A DNA stretch of 64,000 nt from Rhipidocladum racemiflorum. Taxonomy: Eukaryota; Streptophyta; Magnoliopsida; Poales; Poaceae. How positions within the stretch are numbered: position 1 is the first letter of the stretch; the number at the start of each line of letters is the position of its first letter. The stretch spans positions 46,458,293 through 46,522,292 of the forward strand of contig CM070571.1 of NCBI GenBank assembly GCA_036346355.1, in the 5' to 3' direction. Made by a program: the position numbers and the translations under genes. The notes under the pieces are model-generated. The model did no database searches and was not told where the DNA came from. It saw only the letters and a list, made by a program, of their open reading frames with translations. This document shows, piece by piece, positions 24,237 through 34,330 of this stretch.

Positions 24237-27200
24237 TGTCGGGACCCCGAATTTGCAAATCCGGACCCTCTGTGTATTCAGCACTAGTCCAGGAACGCGC
24301 TAGTGAACACAGTCTTAACATCGGTATATATCACAATCATACCAAACGATACTATCAAAGTACTTTATTTAAATAATCAAAGAGTTACTCGACCTTATGG
24401 CCAAGTTACAAATATATGCCTTGCAAGGCGTAACTTATTAAAAGAGAAATAATAGCAGCGGAAAATCAAATAAACTTAGTGGCGCCATCCAAAGATACCA
24501 CAGCAATCGATCGGGCTCGCATCCCTAAGTAGACGGGTCCTCTTGGAGTTCCTCCTCCGAAATCGGCGTAGTCTCCTCTTCAACCGGTATTGTGTTGAGG
24601 CAAGGGTGAGTACTTGGTACTCGACAAGTCATGCCTGAGAATGCAAGCTAATATACTATATGCATGGCTTGGTACAAAGGAATAGCTTAAGGTATATTTA
24701 TGGTAAACAAGACATTTGACAAGTAATATAAGTAGATTCGAAAGCAGTAAAAACAAGTAAAGCATAAATAACTTTTCAAAAAGTTTAAATAACATTTTTC
24801 CCCATCCTAAACCATATTTCCATCATCTTCTTTGTTAAACCAACCCAACTTTTCAAATCCAAGATCTTTTGGAAAATCTAACCCTTGACTGTAATTCCGA
24901 GCATTGTCGATCGTGGACTCGGCTATTCAAATAGATTCTACACTCTGCAGAGGTTATGCACTTTACCCACAAGATACAATCCACTCACCACGTCGGTAGT
25001 GAATCGCCATACAAGAGTATGCGAATGAGCGATCATAACAAAGCCTTCGGAAGCCTCAAACAACACAGGTGGTCCTCTCAGATGCGTGCTCTACACCATC
25101 CCTTCCCTTAGCCAAGGCGAAGTATGGGACCAACACACCGTTAGATGGGTACTGGCCACGACCACGATACGCTCCCCGTACAATCACACAAGCGGTGTAT
25201 GGCCCGACACCGAGGCTCCACAAGTGAGTCCTTAGCGACTTAGTCAACTAGGGCCGTCCCATTCCAGCCATGTGGTTGCAAGTATGACCCAGTTCAAAGG
25301 CTTGCAAGGTTAAGTCCTTAGAGTGACCAGGGCAAGACTACCCGAAAAACCAAATCAACACTCCCAATGCCACACTGGCCCACCTGATTACTCTTGCCAC
25401 ATGCCCCGGTCGAAAACTGTTTATCAAACCCCAGTTGATTACCATGCACCACGTGCCATCAACATCACATGATACTTTTCCAAAACAGGTTCAATATATC
25501 ATTAAGTCAATATTAACATTTAATTATCCAAAATCATGTCATGAGCACGTAAAGGTGTCTAAGCAAAGATACTACAACGATCTAAACCCATGTTGGCAAT
25601 TTAATAATGTCCAACTAGTAAACCACAACTAGGGTGACAAAGGGTCATGGCACATACTTAAGTAATCAAGGTGTCATATATCAAATTGGTATTTATCTAA
25701 CCCCCAGGTTTAAACAAAGTATCTTTCTAATTGAACTAGCATGCAATAGTTTAAATCAAAATAGATTTCGAAATAGGATCAACATGGTCAAAGCACAACT
25801 TGCCTTCAAAAAGCACTTGCTCTTGGTCTTGAGTTGGTTCATGAGTCAATACTTCTCCTTCTAATCCCTCAGGCACTTCAACGTCTACTCGTAAAGCGTG
25901 CAAATAGCAAATACACAAATAAACACTATGCAAAAGATCCCAAAACTCCAAATAAAATCCATAAACAGAGAGAACATAATTTTCTGGATTTTTAGAAACT
26001 GGAATCGTCAAATTTGGAGTTAAAGCATAAAAGTTATGATTATTTAAAGTTTAAATAATCAATTAAATAATATTACAGAGAAAAACTTTAGTCCAAAAAT
26101 TAAATAAAATTCATATTTAGGTAGATCTTAATTTTATACAAATTTAGAAATTTGAATCGCTCAAATCGGAGTTGAAACGCAAAAGTTATAAGCGTTTGAA
26201 GTTTGAATCTAAATTTGAAATCATTATTCGAATTAATAAATCATTTTCTTTTCGGAAATTAATTATTGCGTCGGCATAGACACGTGGCAGCTCCTCGATT
26301 GGCCTCGGCGTCGGCCGTCCATGGGCTCGGTCCATGTTCATTTCGGGTCCACGGTGGACTCGGTCCACGGCTCACGTGGATCGACATGTGGGCTCACTCG
26401 GGTAGCGTCATCGGCCCGGCGTCGGCGGGGCTCATCCGCAGCGGCCCGGCAGTGGGACCTTTGTGACGTCATGGGTGACGTCGGCGCTGGCTGGGTTAGC
26501 CAGCGACATGCGGGCCCTCGACACGCGGGCCTCGCGTGTCGGCGTCTACACGCACGCGTGGGCGGCGGCGACGCGTCGGTCCAACTTCCCGACACGCGTG
26601 GCGCAATCTCGCCCGTTGGTTTGAAAATCAACGGCGCGGATTAGATCCAGGGTTAACACGTTGAAACTACTCGATGCTCGTGGGCCGTTCGATCTAGATC
26701 GGACGGTCAGTATCTAATCCTATAATCGCCTTTGCTACGACGCGTGGCGATTGTGAACCGTTGGATCTTGATCCAACGGTCCCGGATCTGTCGGGTTTCT
26801 AGGGTTTGGGAAACACGTGAACTCACCGCTGCCGTCCGATCTGGATCCAACGGTGCACGGCTTCGTGGACGGCGATGGCACGCGGCGGCGGGCTTGACCG
26901 GAGACGGGCAGCGACCTTGCCGTCGGCGTTTCCGGGCGCGCTTCCGGCGAAGTGAGGGGTACTCAACGCGCGTCTCGCCTTGGGGAATCCGGATCTGGCT
27001 TGATGACGGCGGAGGGCGACGGACGGCAGCAATATCGGCGTTTAATCGCGGCGAGCAGACTTCCAACTCCGGCGAGCAATAACGGCGAGACGGTGGGGAT
27101 CCTAGCGGCGCGAGCTAGGTTCCGGAACCGGCGTGGGATGGCGATCCTCGGGGTATGCCGGGCATTAAATAGCCTCGGCGTCTGTGCAGAAAACGGAGAC

Positions 27201-27773
27201 CTAGCTCTCCACGGCGGCGGACGGCGGCGGAGTCCAGCTCGGACTCGGGCGGAGACGATGAAATCGTGGCCGTCCACGTGGCACAACCAACGGCCACGAT
27301 CGCGCGGCCGGTCGTCGGACACGGCTTCGGAGTGCAGGTCTGGACGGATCTCAGCCGTTGGATCTTGATCCAACGGTTGGGATGGATTAGGGTTAGGAGT
27401 GGGTTCGGTCGAGTCAACTGGCTCGGGTCGGACTCGAGTCCGACTCGGTCGGCTGAACAGTACTTGACCCGAGTTGGATTTTCCGGTAATTAATATTTAA
27501 AATAATTCCCGATAATTCATTTAATTCATTAAAAATAGCAAATGACTCGAAAAATTCAGAAAAATTCGGAAAATATTTTGGATCATTTTGGACTCAAATA
27601 AAATATTTCCAACAAAAATTTATTTGCAAATTTAAATTCTTTAATTATTTCAAAATGGAATAAATTCAAATAAATTCCAAATAAATCCAAATAAATTCCA
27701 GAAAATTCCAAAAATTCACCAAAGTGCCAAATCACACATGAATTTAAGAAAAGCAAAATTTTGGGGTGTTACA
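24237..27773 (-). repeat. Element B LTR 3 (outer right)
   Basis: This 3537-bp LTR starts TGTCGGGACC and ends GGTGTTACA, followed by the right TSD copy GAGGT (27774-27778). It retains only one exact TGACGTCA (near 26464); the other sites seen in LTR 1 and 2 read as CG-rich variants. Near-palindromes are kept near 26757 and 27355. Confidence 0.93.
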
Positions 27774-27898
27774 GAGGTTGGGGTCGACCGACCGTTTGGG
27801 GCTGGCTCGGACCGGGGCCTGGCCAACTCTCTGCAACCCACACACCTTTCGCCAGTACTGGGCTCCTGGAGAGGTAGGTCAGCCCGTTTGTGGCCCCG
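27774..27898 (-). repeat. Element A left LTR, inner part, truncated
   Basis: It resumes the A LTR after B and matches 44243-44382. It stops at GTGGCCCCG (27898), about 30 bp short of the LTR end present at 44383-44412. The LTR edge, the polypurine tract and the 5' end of the antisense gene are therefore missing, a single deletion. Confidence 0.85.
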
Positions 27899-29363
27899 TT
27901 GCCTATCCTGACGCCGGCGGAGGAAGCTCTGTTGGAAGTCCTGCCGCCCCCACCGCCGGCACAGGCGCCGGTTGGGGCCGGTGGACCGTTGCAAGGGAGC
28001 CCGCGACGGGTCATGGAGGTCGCCCCAGGAGGGTGGGATGCCAGGACAACACGGCCGGCGATCGCCGTATTGACTTGGCCAGGAAGCGACCCGACTAGAG
28101 AGCCGTCGTTCGTCTTGGACGACGAGTCGGAGCGCCGCGACTGGAACACTCTGGGGCAGAGTGAAAAGGAGGTCGAGGGCGAGATGGATCGGATCCGCGA
28201 TGATCTTCTCCACGCCATTGAAGCTTCCTCCAGGGCGATGAACTCCATAATCCAAAAGTCCCGCCCGGCTGGAGCGGTATGGCTGAACGAGGCTCGTTCT
28301 TTGCATTCTTTGAACGGAGCTGGGACTGACTGGGTAGGCGATTTTTTTGCAGTGTCTGCAGTCCCGGGCGCGAGGGAAGTCAAGCTTCCTCCGCCGTTTG
28401 CACAGTCAGGGGACTGCCACGGAGGAAGAGCTGCGCGACGCCCGAGGGGCGCTCGCCATCGAGCGAGAGAAGGCCGCTGCCGCCGGTCGACAACTGGGCG
28501 AGGTCACCGAAGCCTTGCGAGAGGCTCAGCGGCTAGCGCAGTAGCTGAACGGCGAGGTGGAGGAGGCCAGATCGTCCCTGGCGGAGGCGGAGAGGGCCAA
28601 GACTTCTGCGGCCCGCGCGGAGGAGTCCGCTCGGGCGGAGGCCGCCCTCTACCGGGGGGAGTGCGAGTTGGCCCGGAGGGACGCCGACAAAATGCGCGCC
28701 GAGTGGGACCTTGCTCGGGGGGAGCTGGCGTCGGCGCAGGAGCTTGTCGACCATGCGGTGGCCGATCGGGAAGCGTGCGTCAAGGCCGAGGAGGAGCTTC
28801 GTGCCAAGGAAGCCTCCGTGACCGGTGAGTAGTCCGGCCTCTCGGTAATTGTTGTAGCGGGCGTCTTCTGACGCTGTTTTGTCCTTGCAGAGCTACGGAG
28901 GGACCTCAACGACATGCTGGAGTCACGAAGGTTGGCGTTGGAGCAGCGGGATGCGGCGGTCGAGACGCGAGACTCAGCCATTTTGGACAAGCTGGTGGCG
29001 GAGAGGGAGGCGGTCGATCTGATAGCCGAGCTGATGACCCTTCGGGTAGCCAGCCAGGCCGTCTGCGACCGGCTGTTTGGGCTTACTCCGGGCCCAAGTT
29101 CCATCTCCGCCCTGCTGGGGACGGTTCCCGAGCGCGTCGAAGCCTCGATGCGGGAGGCGACGGTGCTCGGCGCTTCCTCGGCGCTGGTTAATGCTATCTC
29201 CTATTACGATGGTATTGATCTTGAGATAGTCGGGAGCGGGGTCACCGCGAACCGGAGCGACGAAGAAGTCGACGCCTTCGCGGTCCAAGTTGACCCGTGC
29301 GCGCGGGAGATCGCCGAGCGGATTTCGCCGCGAAGTATCCTCCGTCGAGCAGGAGACCAATAG
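27899..29363 (+). pseudogene. Element A antisense gene, three exons, 5' truncated (Tat-type additional ORF)
   Basis: It runs opposite to gag-pol between pol and the 3' LTR. Exon 1 is 27899-28276 (5' end deleted). Intron 1 is 28277-28352, with GTATGG donor and TTTTTTTGCAG acceptor, phase 0. Exon 2 is 28353-28824. Intron 2 is 28825-28890, with GTGAGT donor and TCCTTGCAG acceptor. Exon 3 is 28891-29363. Splicing joins three otherwise shifted frames. The product is a Glu/Arg/Ala-rich coiled coil (exon 2: EELRDARGALAIEREKAAAA and the AEAERAKTSAARAEESARAE stretch), ending in RSILRRAGDQ. One TAG (28542-28544) interrupts exon 2. It resembles the C-terminal half of the plant putative gypsy-type transposon family seen in element E. 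Function unknown. Confidence 0.8.
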
Positions 29364-29396
29364 TTTAGATTTTGCTTTTTTCTTGCTGTTTATGTA

Positions 29397-29402
29397 AATA
29401 AA
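29397..29402 (+). terminator. Poly(A) signal of the element A antisense gene
   Basis: AATAAA lies 34 bases after the stop codon of the antisense gene, within a T-rich to A-rich transition. It suits a plus-strand transcript independent of the LTR transcript. Confidence 0.6.
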
Positions 29403-29679
29403 GTGAACGTGCCGCAAATGCAAACGAACCCGGCCTGCTGGGTTGCCTTAAGTTTCCACTTGCTTCAACTCACGTTTCTTTTTTATGCGATTGACAATCC
29501 TACGACCGTAGCCACGGGGCCCGCGGGGGCGTCCCGAGGAGGTAGGTGTTTATACCGATCACATTTAAAAAACGCGAGGCGAGACAAGGACTTATAGTGC
29601 TCACTTCGCGGAGAGGGGGAGTTTTCGACTGAAATTGGTCTTCCTTTGGTTCAGGTAACTTCCTTTCCTCGCGAAGTGC

Positions 29680-30130
29680 CCGTTTGGTTGGTCGGATTGC
29701 TACCCTAAGTCGGGGTGTCCCGAACGGCCTTGGCCTCTCTTGCTCGGGTAACTCCTCTTTCCGCGAAGTGCTACTTCAAAGCTGTAGCCACGGGGGCGTA
29801 GGCAGCAGCACTTGGGTCGAGGTTAAAGAAGTCACCGCGAGGAAGATGGTTCAGTCGGTCGGGAGGCCGACCTGGGTCGAAAAAAGGATCACACGAACGG
29901 TCGGGCTACTGACCTAAATCAGAATGCCTCGACCGGCCTTGGCCTCTTCCTCGGGTAACTCACTTGTTTCACGAAGTGCCACTTCGAGGCCGTAGCCGCA
30001 GGGGCGTAGACCGCGGCACTTGGATCGAAGAGGTTACCGCGGGGAAGATCGTTTGGTCGGTCGGGTTACTGACCTAGTTTCGGCGACGTAGGTTACCGAC
30101 CCAAGGGGTTGTAAGCAGGTCACCGACCCA
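29680..30130 (+). repeat. Imperfect tandem repeat in element A, about 209-bp unit, two copies
   Basis: Shared blocks are GGCCTTGGCCTCT followed by CTCGGGTAACTC, then CGAAGTGC.ACTTC, the GTAGCC.C.GGGGCGTAG block and GGTCGGTCGGG. They recur about 209 bases apart (near 29728 and 29937). The block ends in short ACCGACCCAAGGGGT repeats (30098-30142). No coding potential was recognised. It sits between the two antisense cassettes. Confidence 0.7.
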
Positions 30131-30353
30131 AGGGGTCGTCAGCAGCCCCCGAGTGGTGCGTGGGGACTGTAGTCGCCGTGTACCGCTTTGCGTTCGGGGT
30201 AGGCGAGTGAAAACACGAAAGAAACGAGGTGTTTTCGGGATAAGACTGGCTTAACTTGCCTGGAGGGCCGTGCCGGTTTCAGAATTGGTGGTGGATGCCT
30301 CGGCTCCCGCTTCCCGTTGTAACTCGAGGCGCTTCGTCTTCCGCGTCGCGGGC

Positions 30354-30360
30354 TATAAAG
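30354..30360 (+). promoter_or_regulatory. TATA box of the second antisense cassette in A
   Basis: TATAAAG is followed 67 bases later by an ATG (30427), in plus orientation and outside any LTR. Element E has a matching TATAAAT at 60933-60939 in the same relative place. Confidence 0.5.
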
Positions 30361-30426
30361 GGAGACGCGCTGGCGTCTTTGTGGGCTTCATCAGGAGTCT
30401 CACTAGCCAAGCTTCCTTCGCGCGCC

Positions 30427-30672
30427 ATGGCGGATCGCTACACTCAGCTCTGCGGGGAGGTAGGCGATGAGCGAGCCTGGCTGCAGGTGGTGGCGGAGGT
30501 TGAGGCCGAAGCCGTGGCCGGGGATGCGCGGTGAGTTGGCGTCCTTGTCGCGGGCATTCCTCGCCTATGGGAGGTGAGGGCGCCACTGGTCCAGGCGCTG
30601 ACTGAGCGACGTCATGCGTCGTTTGGCTGGCTGCGCGCGCACCAGGAGGAGTACCGTGCACTTGCCGAGTGA
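30427..30672 (+). pseudogene. Second short antisense ORF of element A
   Basis: The frame begins MADRYTQLCGEVGDERAWLQ and remains in one frame to the TGA at 30670-30672 (about 81 codons), apart from a TGA at 30532-30534. That TGA overlaps a GTGAGT, so it might instead be an intron donor. The product would be helical and acidic, ending AHQEEYRALAE. AATAAA follows at 30728-30733. No known domain was recognised. It lies between the large antisense gene and the end of pol. Confidence 0.45.
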
Positions 30673-31117
30673 TGGGACCTCGGCGGGTGGCTCTTTGCCG
30701 GTGGGGCTGATGCTCCTCTTGTAAATGAATAAAGCGACTGTGCTTTTGTTTCTCTCTCTGTTGTCTTCGTTCTTCTTCTTCTTCAAGAGTTTTTTACCCT
30801 TGCGCTTCTTCGACAACCATAGCCTTTTAGGGACCGCAACGGGTCAGGCGTAGGTTCGAGGTGGCGCTAGCGCGATCCTGCTCGAGGGAATGGGTTGCTT
30901 CGACCAACTGCTGGTCAGTTGCCTTCGAATTTGTAGACTGCGTGATCCGCGGAGCACTACTTCGGGACCTCCGCTTCCGGGGCGGAGGTCATAGTGCTTG
31001 GGGTCAACAAAATGAGAGAGACGAAAAAGGAGGGAGAGACCACTCGGTCAGGCGTCCGACCGCCGCGGTTTCTTTGTTCAAGTACTTCTTGAACGGTACA
31101 AGGAGGAGAGAGGATGG

Positions 31118-32643
31118 CTAAGGATAGAACCTTCTTAGCCTCTCTATGTTCCAAGCGTTTGTAATGAGGTTTCCTTCGGCGTCTTTGAGACGAAAAGTGC
31201 CGGGTCGGAGGACTTCTGCGACGGTAAAAGGGCCCTCCCAAGGCAGAGAGAGCTTGTGCCTGTCCTTCGCGGACTGGACTTGGCGTAGCACTAAGTCGCC
31301 GACTTCAAACGACCGGCCGCGAATCAGTCGACTGTGGTACCGGCGTAGCGTCTGCTGATACTTGGCCGACCGCAAGACTGCAACGTCTCGTGCTTCATCG
31401 AGTTGGTCGAGGTCGTCCTGCTGCGCTTCCGTCCCCCGCGCGCTGTCGTAGTTTTGCACTCTTGGCGCGCCGTACTCGAGGTCGGTCGGGAGGACGGCCT
31501 CCGCTCCGAACACCAAGAAGGTGTGAACCCGGTCGATCATGTTGGCGTGGTTCGCAGGCTCCAAAGAACGGAGGGCAGCTCGGTGGCCCACCGTCCCGCG
31601 AACTTCTTCAGTCGACTGAAGATTCGCGGCTTGAGTCCTTGGAGGATCATGCCATTGGCTCGCTCGGCCTGGCCGTTGGCGCGAGGGTGCGCAACCGCTG
31701 CCCAGTCGACTCGGATGTTGAAGTCATCGCAGAACTCGAGGAACTCCTTCCCTGTGAACTGCGTTCCATTGTCGGTGATGATGGAGTTCAGGACTCCGAA
31801 GCGGTAGACAATGTCGCGGAAGAAGCTAGCCGCCTGTGCGGAAGTGATGGTCGCCAGCGGCTTAGCTTCAATCCACTTCGAGAACTTGTCTACGGCGATG
31901 AGCAGATGAGTAAAGCCCCTGGGCGCCTTTCTGAAGGGCCCGACCAGATCGAGCCCCCAAACCGCGAAGGGCCACGTGATGGGGATCGTCTACAGGGCCT
32001 GTGCGGGCAGGTGTGTCTGCCTGGCGAAGAATTGACACCCTTCGCACGCGCGGACAATCTGCGTGGCGTCCGCGACAGCGGTCGGCCTGTAGAAGCCTTG
32101 CCGGAAGGCTTTTCCCACCAGGGACCGTGGCGCGGCATGGTGCCCGCAGATCCCGCCGTGGATGTCAAGCAGAAGGTACTTCCCTTGGTCGGCCGGGATG
32201 CACTTCTGGAGGATTCCCGATGGGCTCCTCTTGTAGAGGGTATTGTCGACCAGGACAAAAGACTTGGCCCGCCGAGCGAGGCACCGAGCCTCGGTGGTAT
32301 CGGTAGGGAGTGACCCATCTGTCAACCGGTCGATGAAGGGTTGCCTCCAGTCGGACTCGACGTTCAGGACACCAAGATCCGACCCAGGCGAGTGCGAGTC
32401 CGTCCGAAGATCGGCCGGAGCATATGCTTTTAGGGGGTCGGCTGGGCCCTCAGCGCTCGGATCCAACTGGATGGACGGTTTATGGAGGTCGGAGACGAAG
32501 ACTCCGGGGGGAACCGGCCCTTTGCTGGAGGCAAGGTTGGCGAGGGAATCGGCTTCACCATTGTAGCGTCGGTAACTGCGATGAAGCTCAAACCCTTTGA
32601 ACCTTTCCTCGAGCTTGCGGACCTCTAAGCAATAGGCGGCCAT
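31118..32643 (-). pseudogene. pol: Element A integrase (broken)
   Basis: It integrates element DNA. The N-terminal part (frame 31990-32643) has the zinc-binding residues H..H (DIHGGICGHH) and CEGC, ending at a TAG (31990-31992) in PAQAL-stop-TIPI. The catalytic core continues in frame: WGLDLVGPF (Asp), IITDNGTQF (Asp) and NGQAERANG (Glu). A frameshift near 31570 leads to the C-terminal part (31118-31591) with FLVFGAEAVLPTDLEYGAPR and WEGPFTVAEVLRPGTFRL. It ends NIERLRRFYP, a usual end for Tat-type pol. There is no chromodomain. Confidence 0.9.
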
Positions 32644-33374
32644 CCGAGCGTCGCGAGGCTGGTGGCTTTCATCACTTGGTCGACGACCAACTTGGAGTCG
32701 CCGTGGACGTAGAGTCGTCGAGCGCTGAGGTCGACGGCAATTCGAAGACCGTTGATGAGGGCTTCGTACTCGGCGACATTATTGGTGGCATCGAAAAGCA
32801 GTCGGATGGCGTACAGGAGCTTGTTGCCGAGTGGGGAGACAATGACGACCCCCGCACCGGCTCTGTTCTTGGTGTAGGACCCATCGAAGTACATCGTCCA
32901 GTACTCGGGGTCCTCGACCATCGGCGGGACTTGCGCTTCAGTCCACTCGGCGACGAAGTCAGCCAAGGCCTGCGACTTAATCGCCGTCCGAGGGACGTAC
33001 GATATGTCGAGGCCGTTGAGCTCGAGGGCCCATTTGGCGATCCTTCCGGTGGCGTCGCGGTTGTGGACGATCTCTCCGAGAGGTGACGAGGTCACCACGG
33101 AGATGGGATGCCGGTCGAAATAGTGGACCAGCTTCCTCTTGGTAATGAGCACTGAGTACAACAGCTTCTGTACCTAGGGGTACCGAATCTTTGTTTTGGA
33201 GAGCACTTCGCTGACAAAGTAGACCGGCCTCTGTACCTTGAGGACGCGGCCTTCTTCCGTTCGCTCTACGACGAGCGCCGCACTGACGACCTGGGTCGTG
33301 GCGGCAATGTAGAGGAGCAGCGGCTCTTGCGGTTCTGGGGCGACCAACACTGGAGGCGAAGTCGAGAACGCCAC
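32560..33374 (-). pseudogene. pol: Element A RNase H, two domains (broken)
   Basis: The first RNase H, attached to RT, is seen at 33174-33374 (LLLYIAATTQVVSAALVVER) and is separated by a TAG at 33174-33176 from LLYSVLITKRKLVHYFDRHP. The second, a cellular-type RNase H, starts at YWTMYFDGSYTKNRAGAGVV (Asp), with NNVAEYEALINGL (Glu) and VHGDSKLVVDQV (Asp), and runs into the frame below 32643. A second RNase H is a known trait of the Tat lineage. Frameshifts flank both ends. Confidence 0.88.
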
Positions 33375-34330
33375 CGATCGAGGGCTTCCTGAGCTTCTTG
33401 GGTCCAGCTGAAGTGATCGGACTTCTTCATCAGCTTGTAGAGTGGCATCCCGCGCTCGCCGAGGCGGGACACGAAGCGGCTCAGAGCCGCGAGAAACCCC
33501 ATCAGCCTCTGGACCCCCTTCAGATCGTTGATCGGCCCCATCCTCATGATGGCGGAGATTTTGTCACGGTTGGCTTCGATGCCGCACTCGGAGACGATGA
33601 AGCCGGGCAGCTTCCCCTTTGGAACCCCAAAGACGCACTTCTCAGGGTTAAGCTTTATGCGAAACCATCGAAGGTTCGCAAAAGTCTCCTTCAGGTCGGT
33701 GATGAGGTCCTCGGCCTTCCTGGTCTTGATAATGATGTCGTCGACGTAGGCCTCGATGTTACGACCAATTTGGTCTGAAAAACATGTCTGCATACATCGC
33801 TGGTATGTTGCGCCCGCATTTTTCAGACCAAAGGGCATCGTGACGTAACAGTACGAGCCGTACGGAGTGATGAAGGAGGTCGCGAGCTGGTCGGACTCCT
33901 TCATGGCAATCTGGTGGTAGCCTGAGTAGGCATCCAGAAAAGAAAGGGACTCACACTCGGCGGTGGAATCCACGACTTGGTCGATGCGAGGCAACGGGAA
34001 CGGGTCTTTCGGACAGGCCTTGTTGAGGCTAGTATAGTCAACACACATTCTCCATTGCCCTGACTTTTTCTTTACAAGAACGGGGTTGGCGAGCCACTCG
34101 GGGTGGCGCACCTCCCTTACAAAGCCAGCGGCCAAAAGTTTGGCGATCTCCTCCCCAATGGCCCGGCGCTTCTCTTCATCGAAGCAGCGCAGGCATTGAG
34201 CGACCGGTCTGGAACCCGGTCGGATATTGAGAGAGTGCTCGGCGGCTTCCTTGGGAACTCCCGGCATGTCCGAGGGTCTCCAGGCAAAGACGTCTCGGTT
34301 TGCTCGGAGGAAGTCGACGAGTGCGCTTTC
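33266..34330 (-). pseudogene. pol: Element A reverse transcriptase (mostly open)
   Basis: The RT follows the protease in the same frame across a TAG. Motifs in order are WRMCVDYTSLNKACPKDPFP, SFLDAYSGYHQI, FITPYGSYCYVTMPFGLKNA and the active site AYVDDIIIKT (Tyr-Val-Asp-Asp). Then come KCVFGV and FIVSECGIEAN. About 333 codons are open below the MPGVPKEAAEH segment. It ends by frameshift into RNase H. Confidence 0.93.

Larger units (their letters stand above)
3663..27773 (-). mobile_element. Element B: tandem dimer of a Tekay-type chromodomain Ty3 retrotransposon
   Basis: The order is LTR (3663-7197), internal (7198-12891), LTR (12892-18555, with solo LTR S inside), internal (18556-24236), LTR (24237-27773). 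Only one TSD pair is present, GAGGT at 3658-3662 and 27774-27778, on the outer flanks. Each LTR runs TGTCGGGACC...GGTGTTACA in plus-strand reading and is about 3.54 kb without S. Each internal block is about 5.7 kb and holds the same genes on the minus strand. A single integration followed by unequal recombination between LTRs explains this better than two insertions. Both coding copies are broken by many small indels. Confidence 0.93.

Noticed and set aside
30143..30155. Purine-tract complement AGCAGCCCCCGAG taken as an LTR border in A
   Set aside because: No LTR end or TSD adjoins it. A's LTR ends are fixed by exact TSDs elsewhere. It may be a relic or chance.
31390..32313. 307-codon plus-strand frame
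   Set aside because: It is antisense to A's integrase, whose catalytic motifs are clear on the minus strand.
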